A DNA stretch of 64,000 bases. It comes from Pseudomonas putida. GTDB lineage: Bacteria > Pseudomonadota > Gammaproteobacteria > Pseudomonadales > Pseudomonadaceae. The notes under the pieces are model-generated. The model was not told where the DNA came from, did no database searches, and was given only the letters and a program-made list of their open reading frames with translations. The position numbers were made by a program, and so were the translations under genes. The stretch's first letter is position 1; each line of letters begins with the position of its first letter. This document shows positions 18,157-27,080 of this stretch, one piece after another. The stretch lies in assembly GCF_030159595.1 (NCBI RefSeq), contig NZ_BSKJ01000006.1, forward strand, positions 124,001 to 188,000, written 5' to 3'.

Positions 18157-19638
18157 ATGCCCTCACGTTCCGCTCTGTATTCGCAGCGCTCGCTGATCGT
18201 TACCCTGCTGGTGCTGCTGGCCTGCGGCTTCCTCGCTACCTCCCTGCTCAGCTACTTCGCCTCGCGCAGTGCCATCCGCGACGGCATCATCAATACCGAA
18301 CTGCCGCTGACCTCCGACACGGTCTACTCGGAAATCCAGAAAGACCTGATTCGCCCGGTGCTGATCGCCTCGATGATGGCCCAGGATACTTTTTTGCGTG
18401 ACTGGATACTGTCAGGCGAGAAGGACACCCAGCGCATGACACGCTACCTGGGCGAGGTCATGGGCAAGCAAGACACCTTCACCTCGTTCTTCGTATCCGA
18501 CCGTACCCTGACCTACTACCAGGCCAAAGGCGTGCTCAAGCAAGTACAGCCGGGCACCTGGCGCGACGCGTGGTATTTCCGCCTGCGCGATCTCAAGGCC
18601 CCGTATGAGATCAACGTCGACCTGGACATGGCCAACCAGGACAGCCTGACCGTGTTCATCAATTACCAGGTGCATGACTACCAGCAGCGCTTTATCGGCG
18701 CCGCCGGGGTGGGGTTGAGTGTGTCTTCGGTGGTCAAGCTCATCGACCAGTACCAACGCCGCTACCAGCGTTCGGTATTGTTCACCGATGCCAAGGGCAA
18801 GGTATTGCTGACCGGCTCCGAAGGTGGCCCGCATGGTTTGCGGGTCGGCCAGCCACTGAGCGAAAACCCTGAGCTGAGTGACCTGCTGGCACAGCAAATG
18901 GTGCCTGGTGAAGGCAGCCACGAATACCATGACAGCGACAACCACAGCCACTTCCTCAACGTGCGCCACTTGCCAGAGCTGGACTGGTACCTGTTGGTGG
19001 ACAAGCGTGAAACCGGCGCCCTCGACCGCATTCGCCACTCCCTGTACCTGAACCTGGCCATCTGCGCGATGATCACCTTGGTGGTGCTGGCGCTGGTACA
19101 TGCCATGGTGCGCCGTCACCAGGCCAGTACCGAGGCCCTGGCCACCCTCGACAGCCTTACCGGCCTGCCCAACCGGCGCAGCTTTGACTTGCTCGCCGCC
19201 CAGGCCTTGCACGAAGCCCAGCGCGACAGTGGGCCGCTGGTGGCTTTGCTGATCGACCTGGACCACTTCAAGGCGCTGAATGACACCCACGGCCACCTGG
19301 CAGGCGACGAAGTGTTGCGCCAGTTCGCCAATGTGCTGCAAGGCAGCCTGCGCCAATCGGATATACTCTGCCGCTGGGGCGGCGAGGAGTTCATCGTGCT
19401 GCTGCGTGAAGCAGAAGGCCGGCAGGCCATCGAGGTGGCGGAAAAGATCCGCCGCCGCACCGAACAGCTCACGTTCAGCTACGACGAACAACCTCTGCGC
19501 CTGACCACCAGCATCGGCCTGAGCAGCTTGCAGCCGGGAGATACCCTGCACGCCCTGCTGACCCGCGCCGACCGTGCGCTTTATCGTGCCAAGCAGGCCG
19601 GCCGCAACCGCGTCTGCAGTGAAACCCAAGATGAATGA
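18157..19638 (+). CDS. Membrane-anchored diguanylate cyclase
   Basis: A 493-residue c-di-GMP synthase. Transmembrane helices at about 12-32 and 291-316 bracket a periplasmic Cache-like sensor region. The GGDEF domain begins near DSLTGLPNRRSFD. The active site is GGEEF (RWGGEEFIVLL), and the inhibitory I-site RxxD is present exactly five residues before it (RQSD-ILCRW-GGEEF), so product inhibition is expected. No EAL domain is present. The ligand of the sensor is unknown. Confidence 0.93.
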   Translation: MPSRSALYSQRSLIVTLLVLLACGFLATSLLSYFASRSAIRDGIINTELPLTSDTVYSEIQKDLIRPVLIASMMAQDTFLRDWILSGEKDTQRMTRYLGEVMGKQDTFTSFFVSDRTLTYYQAKGVLKQVQPGTWRDAWYFRLRDLKAPYEINVDLDMANQDSLTVFINYQVHDYQQRFIGAAGVGLSVSSVVKLIDQYQRRYQRSVLFTDAKGKVLLTGSEGGPHGLRVGQPLSENPELSDLLAQQMVPGEGSHEYHDSDNHSHFLNVRHLPELDWYLLVDKRETGALDRIRHSLYLNLAICAMITLVVLALVHAMVRRHQASTEALATLDSLTGLPNRRSFDLLAAQALHEAQRDSGPLVALLIDLDHFKALNDTHGHLAGDEVLRQFANVLQGSLRQSDILCRWGGEEFIVLLREAEGRQAIEVAEKIRRRTEQLTFSYDEQPLRLTTSIGLSSLQPGDTLHALLTRADRALYRAKQAGRNRVCSETQDE

Positions 19639-19843
19639 CAGCCAACATTGCCCCGCTTGCGGCGCCCTCAACCAATGCAGCCTGGCCGACCCGCGCCGCG
19701 CCACCCAGGCCTGCTGGTGCTACAGCGTGCGTATCGACCCTGCCGTGCTTCAGGCGCTGCCAGCCGAGCTGCGTGACAAAGCGTGCCTGTGCCCGCGCTG
19801 CGCGGCCGTTGAAGAACAACTTCGATCAACCACTGCCCACTGA
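19631..19843 (+). CDS. Small cysteine-rich CWC-type protein
   Basis: A 70-residue protein with a zinc-knuckle-like Cys pattern: CPACGALNQC near the N-terminus, the central CWC motif (QACWCYS), and CLCPRC near the end. It fits the cysteine-rich CWC family of unknown function. Its ATG lies inside the end of the cyclase gene (8 bp overlap), and the pseudouridine synthase gene starts 9 bp after its stop, so all three are likely one transcript. Confidence 0.75.
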   Translation: MNDSQHCPACGALNQCSLADPRRATQACWCYSVRIDPAVLQALPAELRDKACLCPRCAAVEEQLRSTTAH

Positions 19844-19852
19844 CCTGCTGCA

Positions 19853-20545
19853 ATGCGCCTCGACCGCTTCCTTGCCAACCTGCCCAGCCTCAACCGCCAA
19901 CAAACCCGCCTGATGCTGGCGCAACACCGTGTGCGGGTGGATGACGTGGTAACCAGCGACCCGCTGACGGAGGTGCGCGAATTCAGCCGCGTGGAGCTGG
20001 ACGATCAGTTGCTGCAAGCCGGTCGCCCGGCACTCTACCTGATGCTGCACAAACCCACGGGCTGCGTCAGCGCCACCCAGGACCCGCAACACCCTACCGT
20101 GCTCGACCTGCTGCCTACGGCGTTGCGGGGCGACCTGCACATTGCCGGGCGCCTGGACTTCAACACCACCGGTTTGATGATCCTGACCAACGATGGCCAA
20201 TGGTCACGGCGCCTGACCCAACCTGCCACCAAGTTGCCCAAGCACTATCTGGTGGAAACCGAGGACGAGATTGGCGAGCACTACCAGGCCAAGTTCCGCG
20301 AGGGTTTCTATTTCGCCTTTGAAAACCTCACCACCCTACCCGCCCAGCTGGACATCCTGGGCCCGCGCCAGGCCCGACTGGCGATCGTCGAAGGGCGTTA
20401 TCACCAGGTCAAGCGCATGTTCGGGTTCTTCGACAACAAGGTGGTGGGGCTGCATCGGGAGAGCATGGGCGCGATCCACCTGGACCCTGGCTTGGCACCA
20501 GGGGAATTTCGTGAGCTGACGGCGGATGAAGTCGCCACGGTCTAG
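19853..20545 (+). CDS. rsuA: RsuA/RluE-family rRNA pseudouridine synthase
   Basis: A 230-residue pseudouridine synthase. The N-terminal S4 RNA-binding domain (MRLDRFLANLPSLNRQQTR) is followed by the catalytic domain with HIAGRLDFNTTGLMILTNDG, where the Asp of GRLD is the catalytic residue. GRYHQVKRMFG is the third family motif. It resembles RsuA, which modifies U516 of 16S rRNA. The exact target cannot be settled from sequence alone. It is the last gene of the cyclase-CWC-RsuA cluster. Confidence 0.88.
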   Translation: MRLDRFLANLPSLNRQQTRLMLAQHRVRVDDVVTSDPLTEVREFSRVELDDQLLQAGRPALYLMLHKPTGCVSATQDPQHPTVLDLLPTALRGDLHIAGRLDFNTTGLMILTNDGQWSRRLTQPATKLPKHYLVETEDEIGEHYQAKFREGFYFAFENLTTLPAQLDILGPRQARLAIVEGRYHQVKRMFGFFDNKVVGLHRESMGAIHLDPGLAPGEFRELTADEVATV

Positions 20546-20905
20546 ACTGCCCGTGAAAAGGCCGGAACAGACCGCACGGGGTCGTCATACGACCGCTCAG
20601 CGACAAAAGTCACATTTCCCCCCGAACGGCACTTGCAGGATCCCCGACCCACTGCTTGAATCCAAATCGTCAGTCTGCATGTGACTACCAAGTCACGCCC
20701 GCAGTCGAAGACACCTTTTTGCCGGCCACCCAAAGCCTAGATGCCTTGGGGCACGGCAAATTGCCCGCCAAAAACAATACCGTCGACGCAAGTGCCAAGG
20801 ATCGACACAGGGCCCCCGGTTATTCTTCAGGCAAATGCCTACCTGTCATAAAGAACGTGCACCCTAGGTGACGCGAATACCCTTTTTGCGCCAGGAGTCG
20901 ATGAC
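20546..20905. other. phaG upstream region
   Basis: 360 bp before phaG without a convincing gene; a 71-codon frame from a TTG near 20656 has no ribosome-binding site or recognisable motif. The region should contain the phaG promoter. I find no clear sigma-70 elements. A sigma-54-like stretch near 20748-20764 has the wrong spacing. Confidence 0.4.
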
Positions 20906-21793
20906 ATGAGGCCAGAAATCGCTGTACTTGATATCCAAGGTCAGTATCGGGTTTACACGGAGTTCTATCGCGCGGAAGCGGCCGAGAACACGATCATCTT
21001 GATCAATGGCTCGCTGGCCACCACGGCCTCGTTCGCCCAAACGGTACGTAACCTGCACCCGCAGTTCAACGTAGTACTGTTCGACCAGCCGTATGCCGGC
21101 AAGTCCAAGCCGCACAACCGCCAGGAACGGTTCATCAGCAAGGAGACCGAGGCGCATATCCTCCTTGAGCTGATCGAGCACTTCCGGGCAGACCACGTGA
21201 TGTCGTTCTCGTGGGGTGGCGCAAGTACGCTGCTGGCGCTGGCGCACCAGCCGCGGTCCGTGAAAAAAGCAGTGGTGAGTTCGTTCTCGCCGGTGATCAA
21301 CGAGCCGATGCGCGACTACCTGGACCGTGGCTGCCAGTACCTGGCCGCCTGCGACCGTTATCAGGTCGGCAATCTGGTCAACGACACCATCGGCAAGCAT
21401 TTGCCGTCACTGTTCAAGCGCTTCAACTACCGCCACGTCAGCAGCCTGGACAGCCACGAATATGCGCAGATGCACTTCCACATCAACGAGGTGCTGCAAC
21501 ATGACCTGGAGCGAGCGCTGGAAGGTGCGCGCAACATCGACATCCCGGTGCTGTTCGTCAACGGCGACCGCGACGAGTACACCACGGTCGAAGATGCCCG
21601 GCAGTTTGGCAAACATGTGGGCAGGAGCCACTTCAGCGTGATCCACGACGCGGGCCATTTCCTCGACATGGAAAACAAGGCCGCCTGCGAAGATACCCGC
21701 AGTGTCTTGCTCGGTTTCCTCAAGCCGACCGTGCGTGAACCTCGCCAACGCTACCAGCATGTACAACAGGGGCAGCATGCATTGGCCATCTGA
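20906..21793 (+). CDS. phaG: (R)-3-hydroxyacyl-ACP:CoA transacylase / 3-hydroxyacyl-ACP thioesterase PhaG
   Basis: A 295-residue alpha/beta-hydrolase-fold protein that links fatty-acid synthesis to medium-chain polyhydroxyalkanoate synthesis, by making free or CoA-bound 3-hydroxyacids from 3-hydroxyacyl-ACP. The nucleophile elbow is the variant SFSWGG (Ser102). Asp223 (NGDRDEY) and His251 (DAGHFLD) complete a plausible triad, and an HX4D motif is present (His177-Asp182). Length and sequence agree closely with P. putida PhaG as I remember it. It is monocistronic, apart from the PHA synthase genes. Confidence 0.93.
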   Translation: MRPEIAVLDIQGQYRVYTEFYRAEAAENTIILINGSLATTASFAQTVRNLHPQFNVVLFDQPYAGKSKPHNRQERFISKETEAHILLELIEHFRADHVMSFSWGGASTLLALAHQPRSVKKAVVSSFSPVINEPMRDYLDRGCQYLAACDRYQVGNLVNDTIGKHLPSLFKRFNYRHVSSLDSHEYAQMHFHINEVLQHDLERALEGARNIDIPVLFVNGDRDEYTTVEDARQFGKHVGRSHFSVIHDAGHFLDMENKAACEDTRSVLLGFLKPTVREPRQRYQHVQQGQHALAI

Positions 21794-21798
21794 GCGCA

Positions 21799-21848
21799 TC
21801 GGCACTCTGTAGCAGATACCCGCAAGCTATAGGGTGCCGACAAGCTTT
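21799..21848 (+). terminator. Candidate phaG terminator
   Basis: TCGGCAC (21799-21805) pairs with GTGCCGA (21834-21840), followed after four bases by a T6 run. The long loop makes it less certain than the other terminators. Confidence 0.45.
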
Positions 21849-21904
21849 TTTATAACTTGGGCTTCTAATTCGTGGAGGGTTCTGGTAAAAAGTGCTGCGC
21901 AGAC

Positions 21905-21978
21905 GCGGGTATAGTTTAGTGGCAAAACGAAAGCTTCCCAAGCTTTAGTTGAGGGTTCGATTCCCTCTACCCGCTCCA
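21905..21978 (+). tRNA. tRNA-Gly (anticodon CCC)
   Basis: A complete 74 nt cloverleaf. The acceptor stem is GCGGGTA/TACCCGC with an encoded CCA. The D-arm holds TAGTTTAGTGGCAAAAC. The anticodon stem AAAGC/GCTTT encloses the loop TTCCCAA with anticodon CCC, and the T-arm is GAGGG-TTCGATT-CCCTC. It reads GGG glycine codons. Confidence 0.97.
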
Positions 21979-22020
21979 CATTGCATCACCGCATGGCGTT
22001 CCAGCAACGTCATCGCTGTC

Positions 22021-22044
22021 AAAAGGAGCCTTGGCTCCTTTTTT
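22021..22044 (+). terminator. Rho-independent terminator after tRNA-Gly
   Basis: AAAAGGAGCC (22021-22030), two-base loop, GGCTCCTTTT (22033-22042), then more T residues. A strong intrinsic terminator about 45 bp after the tRNA. Confidence 0.88.
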
Positions 22045-22144
22045 CGTTTCTGCCCGCCCGCTTTTGATCTGGCCCATGGCCAATTACCTGCCGATCCGCT
22101 TCAATGCGTACATGGTTACGTGAAGCATTTCGAAAGGACGACGC

Positions 22145-23851
22145 ATGTTTCTCTCCCGCTGGCTACCCGGTCTTGCCAACCTGCTGCATTATCGCCGCGA
22201 ATGGCTCCATGCCGATCTTCAGGCCGGGCTCTCGGTTGCGGCGATCCAGATCCCCATCGCCATCGCTTACGCACAAATCGTCGGTCTGCCGCCCCAGTAC
22301 GGCCTGTACGCGTGCGTGCTGCCCATGATGGTCTACGCCCTGATCGGCAGCTCACGCCAGCTGATGGTCGGCCCCGACGCCGCCACCTGCGCGATGATCG
22401 CCGGTGCCGTGGCACCACTGGCCATGGGCGACCCGCAGCGGATTGTCGAGCTGTCGGTAATCGTCACTGTGCTGGTTGGGGTGATGCTGATCGCCGCAGG
22501 CTTGGCACGGGCCGGGTTCATCGCCAGCTTCTTTTCGCGGCCAATCCTGATCGGCTACCTCAACGGCATCGGCCTGAGCCTGATCGCCGGGCAGCTGTCC
22601 AAAGTGGTGGGATTCAAGATCGAGGGCGACGGATTCATTCTCAGCCTGATCAACTTCCTGCAGCGCCTTGGCGAAATTCACTGGGTCACATTGATCATCG
22701 GCCTGGCGGCCCTGGGGCTGCTGATCTGGCTGCCACGCCGCTACCCACGCCTGCCCGCAGCACTGACCGTGGTGGCACTGTTCATGCTGCTTGTCGGCCT
22801 GTTAGGCCTCGACCGCTTCGGCGTCGCCATCCTTGGCCCGGTACCCGCCGGCATCCCGCAGCTGGCCTGGCCGCACAGCAACCTGGCAGAGATGAAGAGC
22901 CTGTTGCGCGACGCTCTGGGTATTGCCACCGTCAGTTTCTGCAGCGCCATGCTCACCGCACGCAGCTTTGCCGCCCGCCACGGCTACGCGATCAACGCCA
23001 ACCACGAATTCGTCGCCCTGGGCGTGAGCAACCTGGCGGCCGGGGTGTCCCAAGGCTTTGCCATCAGCGGTGCCGACTCGCGCACCGCCGTCAATGACAT
23101 GGTGGGTGGCAAAAGCCAGCTAGTGGGCATCATCGCCGCGCTTGTCATCGCCTTGATCCTGCTGTTTTTCACCGCGCCTATGGCGTGGATTCCACAGGCC
23201 GCATTGGGCGCCGTGCTGCTGATGGCCGGCTGGGGACTCATCGATATCAAATCGCTGGGACGCATCCGCCGCCTGAGCCGGTTCGAGTTCTGGCTCTGCT
23301 TGCTGACCACGGCCGGCGTGCTGGGCCTGGGCGTGCTGCCTGGCATCGTGTTTGCCGTGACCCTGGCGATCCTGCGCCTGCTGTACAGCATCTACCAGCC
23401 CACCGATGCCGTGCTCGGCTGGCTGCCGGGCACCGAAGGCCAGGTGGACATCCGCAAGTTCAAGGACGCCCGCACCGTGCCTGGCCTGGTGGTGTACCGT
23501 TTCGACGACGCGATCCTGTTCTTCAACGCCGACTACTTCAAGATGCGCCTGCTCGAAGCGGTGCAGAGCCAGGACCAACCCAAGGCCGTGCTGTTCGATG
23601 CCGAAGCCGTCACCAGCATCGACGTCAGCGGTATCGCCGCCCTGCGTGAAGTGCGCGACACCCTGGCCGCGCAAGGCATCTTCTTTGCGATCGCCCGCGC
23701 CCGGGGCACCTTCCTGCGCATGCTGGTGCGCTCGGGGATGGCACGGGAAATGGAAGACAAACTGCTGTTCGGCTCGGTGCGGGCGGGGATTCGGGCGTAT
23801 CGGGTGTGGCGTAACCGCAACCGTAGTGTGCAAGTGGCCGAACGGGGTTGA
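22145..23851 (+). CDS. SulP-family anion transporter with STAS domain
   Basis: A 568-residue transporter of the SulP (SLC26) family. About 11-14 membrane segments are followed by a cytoplasmic STAS domain from about residue 440 (GLVVYRFDDAILFFNADYFKMR; conserved core VTSIDVSGIAALREVRDTL). The N-terminal signature IQIPIAIAYAQIVGLPPQYGLYA is diagnostic. Substrates in this family include sulfate, bicarbonate and dicarboxylates; none can be chosen here. The start has AGGA at a good distance. Confidence 0.92.
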   Translation: MFLSRWLPGLANLLHYRREWLHADLQAGLSVAAIQIPIAIAYAQIVGLPPQYGLYACVLPMMVYALIGSSRQLMVGPDAATCAMIAGAVAPLAMGDPQRIVELSVIVTVLVGVMLIAAGLARAGFIASFFSRPILIGYLNGIGLSLIAGQLSKVVGFKIEGDGFILSLINFLQRLGEIHWVTLIIGLAALGLLIWLPRRYPRLPAALTVVALFMLLVGLLGLDRFGVAILGPVPAGIPQLAWPHSNLAEMKSLLRDALGIATVSFCSAMLTARSFAARHGYAINANHEFVALGVSNLAAGVSQGFAISGADSRTAVNDMVGGKSQLVGIIAALVIALILLFFTAPMAWIPQAALGAVLLMAGWGLIDIKSLGRIRRLSRFEFWLCLLTTAGVLGLGVLPGIVFAVTLAILRLLYSIYQPTDAVLGWLPGTEGQVDIRKFKDARTVPGLVVYRFDDAILFFNADYFKMRLLEAVQSQDQPKAVLFDAEAVTSIDVSGIAALREVRDTLAAQGIFFAIARARGTFLRMLVRSGMAREMEDKLLFGSVRAGIRAYRVWRNRNRSVQVAERG

Positions 23852-23939
23852 AGGGGGTGTTGTTGCTAGTCGCCCTCGCACACCCTGCACGACATGCTAA
23901 AGTCGCCCCCGCTCCCCGCTCTACCCAACGGACTCCAGC

Positions 23940-24950
23940 ATGCCCGCACTTGACGCCACCCTCACCCCCTGGCCAGAACTTGCCGCCCGCCACCCCTGCG
24001 AAGCCCTGCTGCTGGGCAACGGCGCCAGCCGTGCAGTGTGGAAGCCGTTCGGCTATTTCTCGCTGTTCGAGGAAGCACAACGCGCAGGCCGCAAGAAAGG
24101 ACTGGCCGTCAGTGACCAGGCCCTGTTCAAGTCGTTGGGCACAGAATTGTTCGAGCCGGTGCTCAGCGCCCTCAACACCACCGTGCGCGCCAACGCCGCG
24201 CTGGCCATCAACTCCACCGCACCGCTGAACCGCTATTACTCGATCAAGGAAGCGGTGATTCACGCCGTGCGCACGGTACACCTGCCGTGGCCGCTGATGC
24301 CGCCAGCCACCCTCGCGACCCTCAACCAGGCCCTGCGTGGCTACCGCAGCGTCTACACCAGCAACTACGACCTGCTGCTACCGTGGGCTGTACAGAGCGC
24401 CCCACACGGCTTCGCCGACCTGTTCGACGAACAAGGCTTCTTCGACGTGCGTCGCACCCGCAGCGAAGGCACGCGGGTGATGCACCTGCACGGCGGCCTG
24501 CACCTGCTGAAACTACCCGACGGCACCACCCGCCAACGCAGCGCCGACAGCGCCGAACTGCTTGATGGCTTTGCCGTGAACATCCCAGGTGAAGTGCCAC
24601 TGTTCGTCAACGAAGACCGCAGCGACGAAAAACTGCGCGCCATCCGCCATTCGGACTACCTCAGCTGGTGCCTGGGGCAGCTGGCCCAGGAAAGCCAAGG
24701 GGTATGCCTGTTCGGTCAGCACCTGGACAGCAGTGACCAGCACCTGCTCGAAGCCATCCGCCAGGCCCGACCGAAGCAGCTCTCGATTGCTATCCGGCCG
24801 GTGAGCGATGCGTCGGTGATCAACCAGAAGCAGCATTTTGTTGATCGGTTTGGAGATTTGTCGGGGACGCAGGTGCATTTCTATGACGCCACTACGCACC
24901 CGCTGGGGCTACCAGATTTGGCGATTGATCGACCAGCGGCTAGACGCTAG
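23940..24950 (+). CDS. DUF4917 protein with SIR2-like NAD-binding motifs
   Basis: A 336-residue soluble protein that I place in DUF4917. Three motifs in order match a SIR2-type Rossmann fold: LLLGNGAS (about 23-30, like GAGxS), YTSNYDLLL (139-147, like TxNxD), and MHLHGGLHLL (181-190, like the LHG catalytic His). The C-terminal part (GVCLFGQHLDSSDQHLLEAI) resembles the nucleotide-binding end of the same fold. SIR2-like proteins include deacylases and NADases used in phage defence. No partner gene is obvious: the SulP gene is upstream and a convergent methyltransferase lies downstream. Confidence 0.75.
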   Translation: MPALDATLTPWPELAARHPCEALLLGNGASRAVWKPFGYFSLFEEAQRAGRKKGLAVSDQALFKSLGTELFEPVLSALNTTVRANAALAINSTAPLNRYYSIKEAVIHAVRTVHLPWPLMPPATLATLNQALRGYRSVYTSNYDLLLPWAVQSAPHGFADLFDEQGFFDVRRTRSEGTRVMHLHGGLHLLKLPDGTTRQRSADSAELLDGFAVNIPGEVPLFVNEDRSDEKLRAIRHSDYLSWCLGQLAQESQGVCLFGQHLDSSDQHLLEAIRQARPKQLSIAIRPVSDASVINQKQHFVDRFGDLSGTQVHFYDATTHPLGLPDLAIDRPAARR

Positions 24951-24996
24951 CACGCCCGCTGGACGAGCACGCCAGCAGGCTTGCCAGTGGTTGCTT

Positions 24997-26211
24997 TCAA
25001 AGCAAGCCATCCGCCCGCAACAACGTCTCCAGGCAATGCTCCTGCACCCCATAAAACGCCTTGAGCTGGCCAATCTTCTCCAGCAACTCGCCGTTAGCCA
25101 CGGGCTGTCGCCGCTTCACCGCAAGAATCATCTTGTTCTTGTTGGTGTGCTCCAGCGAGATGAACTCGAACACCTTGGTCTCGTATCCGCAGGCTTCCAG
25201 GTACAGCGCGCGCAGGCTGTCGGTCAGCATTTCGGCCTGCTGGCCCAGGTGCAGGCCGTATTGCAGCATGGGTTGCAGCAACCCCGGGCTGTGCAGCTGC
25301 GGGCGGATCTGCTTGTGGCAGCACGGCGAGCACATGATGATCGCGGCGTTGCAGCGAATGCCCGTGTGAATGGCGTAGTCGGTGGCGATATCGCACGCAT
25401 GCAGGGCGATCATCACTTCGATGGCCTCGGGCACCACGCTGCGTACGTCACCACACTGGAATTCCAGGCCTGAATGTTCCAGGCGTGCGGCAGCGGTGTT
25501 GCACAGGTCGACCATGTCCTGGCGCAGTTCTACACCGGTGACCTGTGCCTCGCGGCCCAGGCTGTTGCTCAGGTAGTCATGCATGGCGAAGGTCAGGTAG
25601 CCCTTGCCCGAGCCGAAGTCAGCCACTCGCAATGCCTGCTCCGCAGGCACCGGCGCACTGGCCAGGGCGTGGTCGAAGACTTCAATGAACTTGTTGATCT
25701 GCTTCCACTTGCGCGACATCGACGGAATCAACGCGCCTTGTGCATCGGTTACGCCCAGGTCACGCAAAAACGGACGCGACAGTTCCAGGTAGCGCTTCTT
25801 CTCGCGGTCATGGCCGCTGCTCGCAGTGACCTCACGCGGTGCCTGTGCGCCGTGACGCTGCAGCATCGGCTTGCCCTTCTTGCTGAAGGTCAATTGCACT
25901 TCGCCATCTGCATCGAACAGGTGGGCATTGCGGAAACCGTCCGGCAACAATTCGGCGACCAGTGCCTGCGCCTGGTCCAGCGGCAGGTTGCGGGTAATGT
26001 CGCGGGTCTGGTGGCGGTAGACCAGCGACAGGCAGGGCTGGCCCTTGACCAGCAGCGGCTTGGCAATGATCCGCTGCAAGGTCTGGTCGGCACCGACATG
26101 GCGCGCCAGCACCAGTTTGACCAAGGTATCGCCGTGCAGGGCGGCGTTCAGCAGGTCGAGAAACTGGGCGCGCGCATCCGGCGCGGAGGGGGCGGAAGTA
26201 CTGGCGGACAT
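24997..26211 (-). CDS. SAM-dependent methyltransferase (METTL25/RRNAD-like)
   Basis: A 404-residue protein. The C-terminal two thirds is a class I methyltransferase domain: VADFGSGKGYLTFAMHDYL is the SAM-binding motif I, and VTGVELRQDMVDLCN is motif II. ALHACDIATDYAIHTGI and MCSPCCHKQIRP are typical of the Methyltransf_32 group. The N-terminal 130 residues form an extra domain (LTFSKKGKPMLQRHG). The substrate is unknown; the Cys/His cluster SPCCHK is conserved in the group and could bind metal. It converges with the DUF4917 gene. Confidence 0.8.
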   Translation of the reverse strand: MSASTSAPSAPDARAQFLDLLNAALHGDTLVKLVLARHVGADQTLQRIIAKPLLVKGQPCLSLVYRHQTRDITRNLPLDQAQALVAELLPDGFRNAHLFDADGEVQLTFSKKGKPMLQRHGAQAPREVTASSGHDREKKRYLELSRPFLRDLGVTDAQGALIPSMSRKWKQINKFIEVFDHALASAPVPAEQALRVADFGSGKGYLTFAMHDYLSNSLGREAQVTGVELRQDMVDLCNTAAARLEHSGLEFQCGDVRSVVPEAIEVMIALHACDIATDYAIHTGIRCNAAIIMCSPCCHKQIRPQLHSPGLLQPMLQYGLHLGQQAEMLTDSLRALYLEACGYETKVFEFISLEHTNKNKMILAVKRRQPVANGELLEKIGQLKAFYGVQEHCLETLLRADGLL

Positions 26212-26273
26212 GGAAGAACGGTGCCTCGGATAGCGGGAAACGCATTCTACACCCTATGGTGTCGGCTTCCGAC

Positions 26274-26891
26274 TCAATCGAGAATCACCAACCGGTTGGG
26301 CAATTCGTTGCGGGCATGGGTAGGCGGCACATGCAGGCTAAGCAGCTCACCGCAGGCATCAATACACTCAACAAAGCCCTGCAGGGTCTGGCCCTGACGC
26401 ACCTTTTCGGCAAAACGGGCAACGATGGCAGCGCGGGCTTCAGCGTTCAGACAATGCTCGATACCCCGGTCGACCAAGATCTCCACATGCCGTTCCGCCT
26501 CGCTGACAAAAATCAGCACGCCCGTGGCGCCTGCCGTGCGCTGCAAGTTCTGCTCGCGAAACTGCTGCCGGGCCAGCCGTGAGGCACGCCAGCGACGCAA
26601 GGCACGAGGTATCAGCCAACCGGCCAGGCGCGGGTTGCGCAGCAGCAGGCACAAGCCGACGAACAGCAACACATTGGCCACCAGCAAACCACGCACCCCG
26701 GGCCAACCCAGCAGCCAATGCAACAGGCCCGGCACCGCCAGCGCCAGCACGGCGGCCCAGAACAACGGCCAATAGGCGTAATCGTCGGCGCGGCGGGCCA
26801 GCACCGTCACCAGTTCGGCATCGGTGCGCCGTTCGGCACGGGCAATGGCTTCGGCAATCTGCCGTTGATGGTATGCGTCGAAGGGGGTCAT
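26274..26891 (-). CDS. TPM-domain membrane protein
   Basis: A 205-residue protein. It opens with an amphipathic helix (YHQRQIAEAIARAERRTDAELVTVLA), has two membrane helices at about 42-60 and 67-85, and continues with a TPM-type segment (ATGVLIFVSEAERHVEILVDRGI, then ARFAEKVRQGQTLQGFVECI). TPM (DUF477) proteins are often found with LemA; no lemA is next to it. It is divergent from bglX. Function unknown. Confidence 0.78.
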   Translation of the reverse strand: MTPFDAYHQRQIAEAIARAERRTDAELVTVLARRADDYAYWPLFWAAVLALAVPGLLHWLLGWPGVRGLLVANVLLFVGLCLLLRNPRLAGWLIPRALRRWRASRLARQQFREQNLQRTAGATGVLIFVSEAERHVEILVDRGIEHCLNAEARAAIVARFAEKVRQGQTLQGFVECIDACGELLSLHVPPTHARNELPNRLVILD

Positions 26892-27080
26892 GCCGTCGGT
26901 CTCTTGAGCGTTCTTATAGTTGTTGTCCCGGCATTCGGGGCTTCATCCGCAGGCGACATATTCAGGCATAATCCGCTGCTGGAAAGTAAGCCTGCGAATC
27001 GTACAACAATAGCCGCCTGAAAACTTCGGCCGCGCGCGTATCACCCTGGATACGGCAGAGGCCCCACAACGGAATTGATG

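Noticed and set aside
20748..20764. Sigma-54-like GGCACGGCAAATTGC upstream of phaG
   Set aside because: The GG and GC are 11 bp apart; sigma-54 promoters need exactly 10.
20656..20871. 71-codon ORF in the phaG leader
   Set aside because: It starts at TTG without a Shine-Dalgarno and resembles no family I know.
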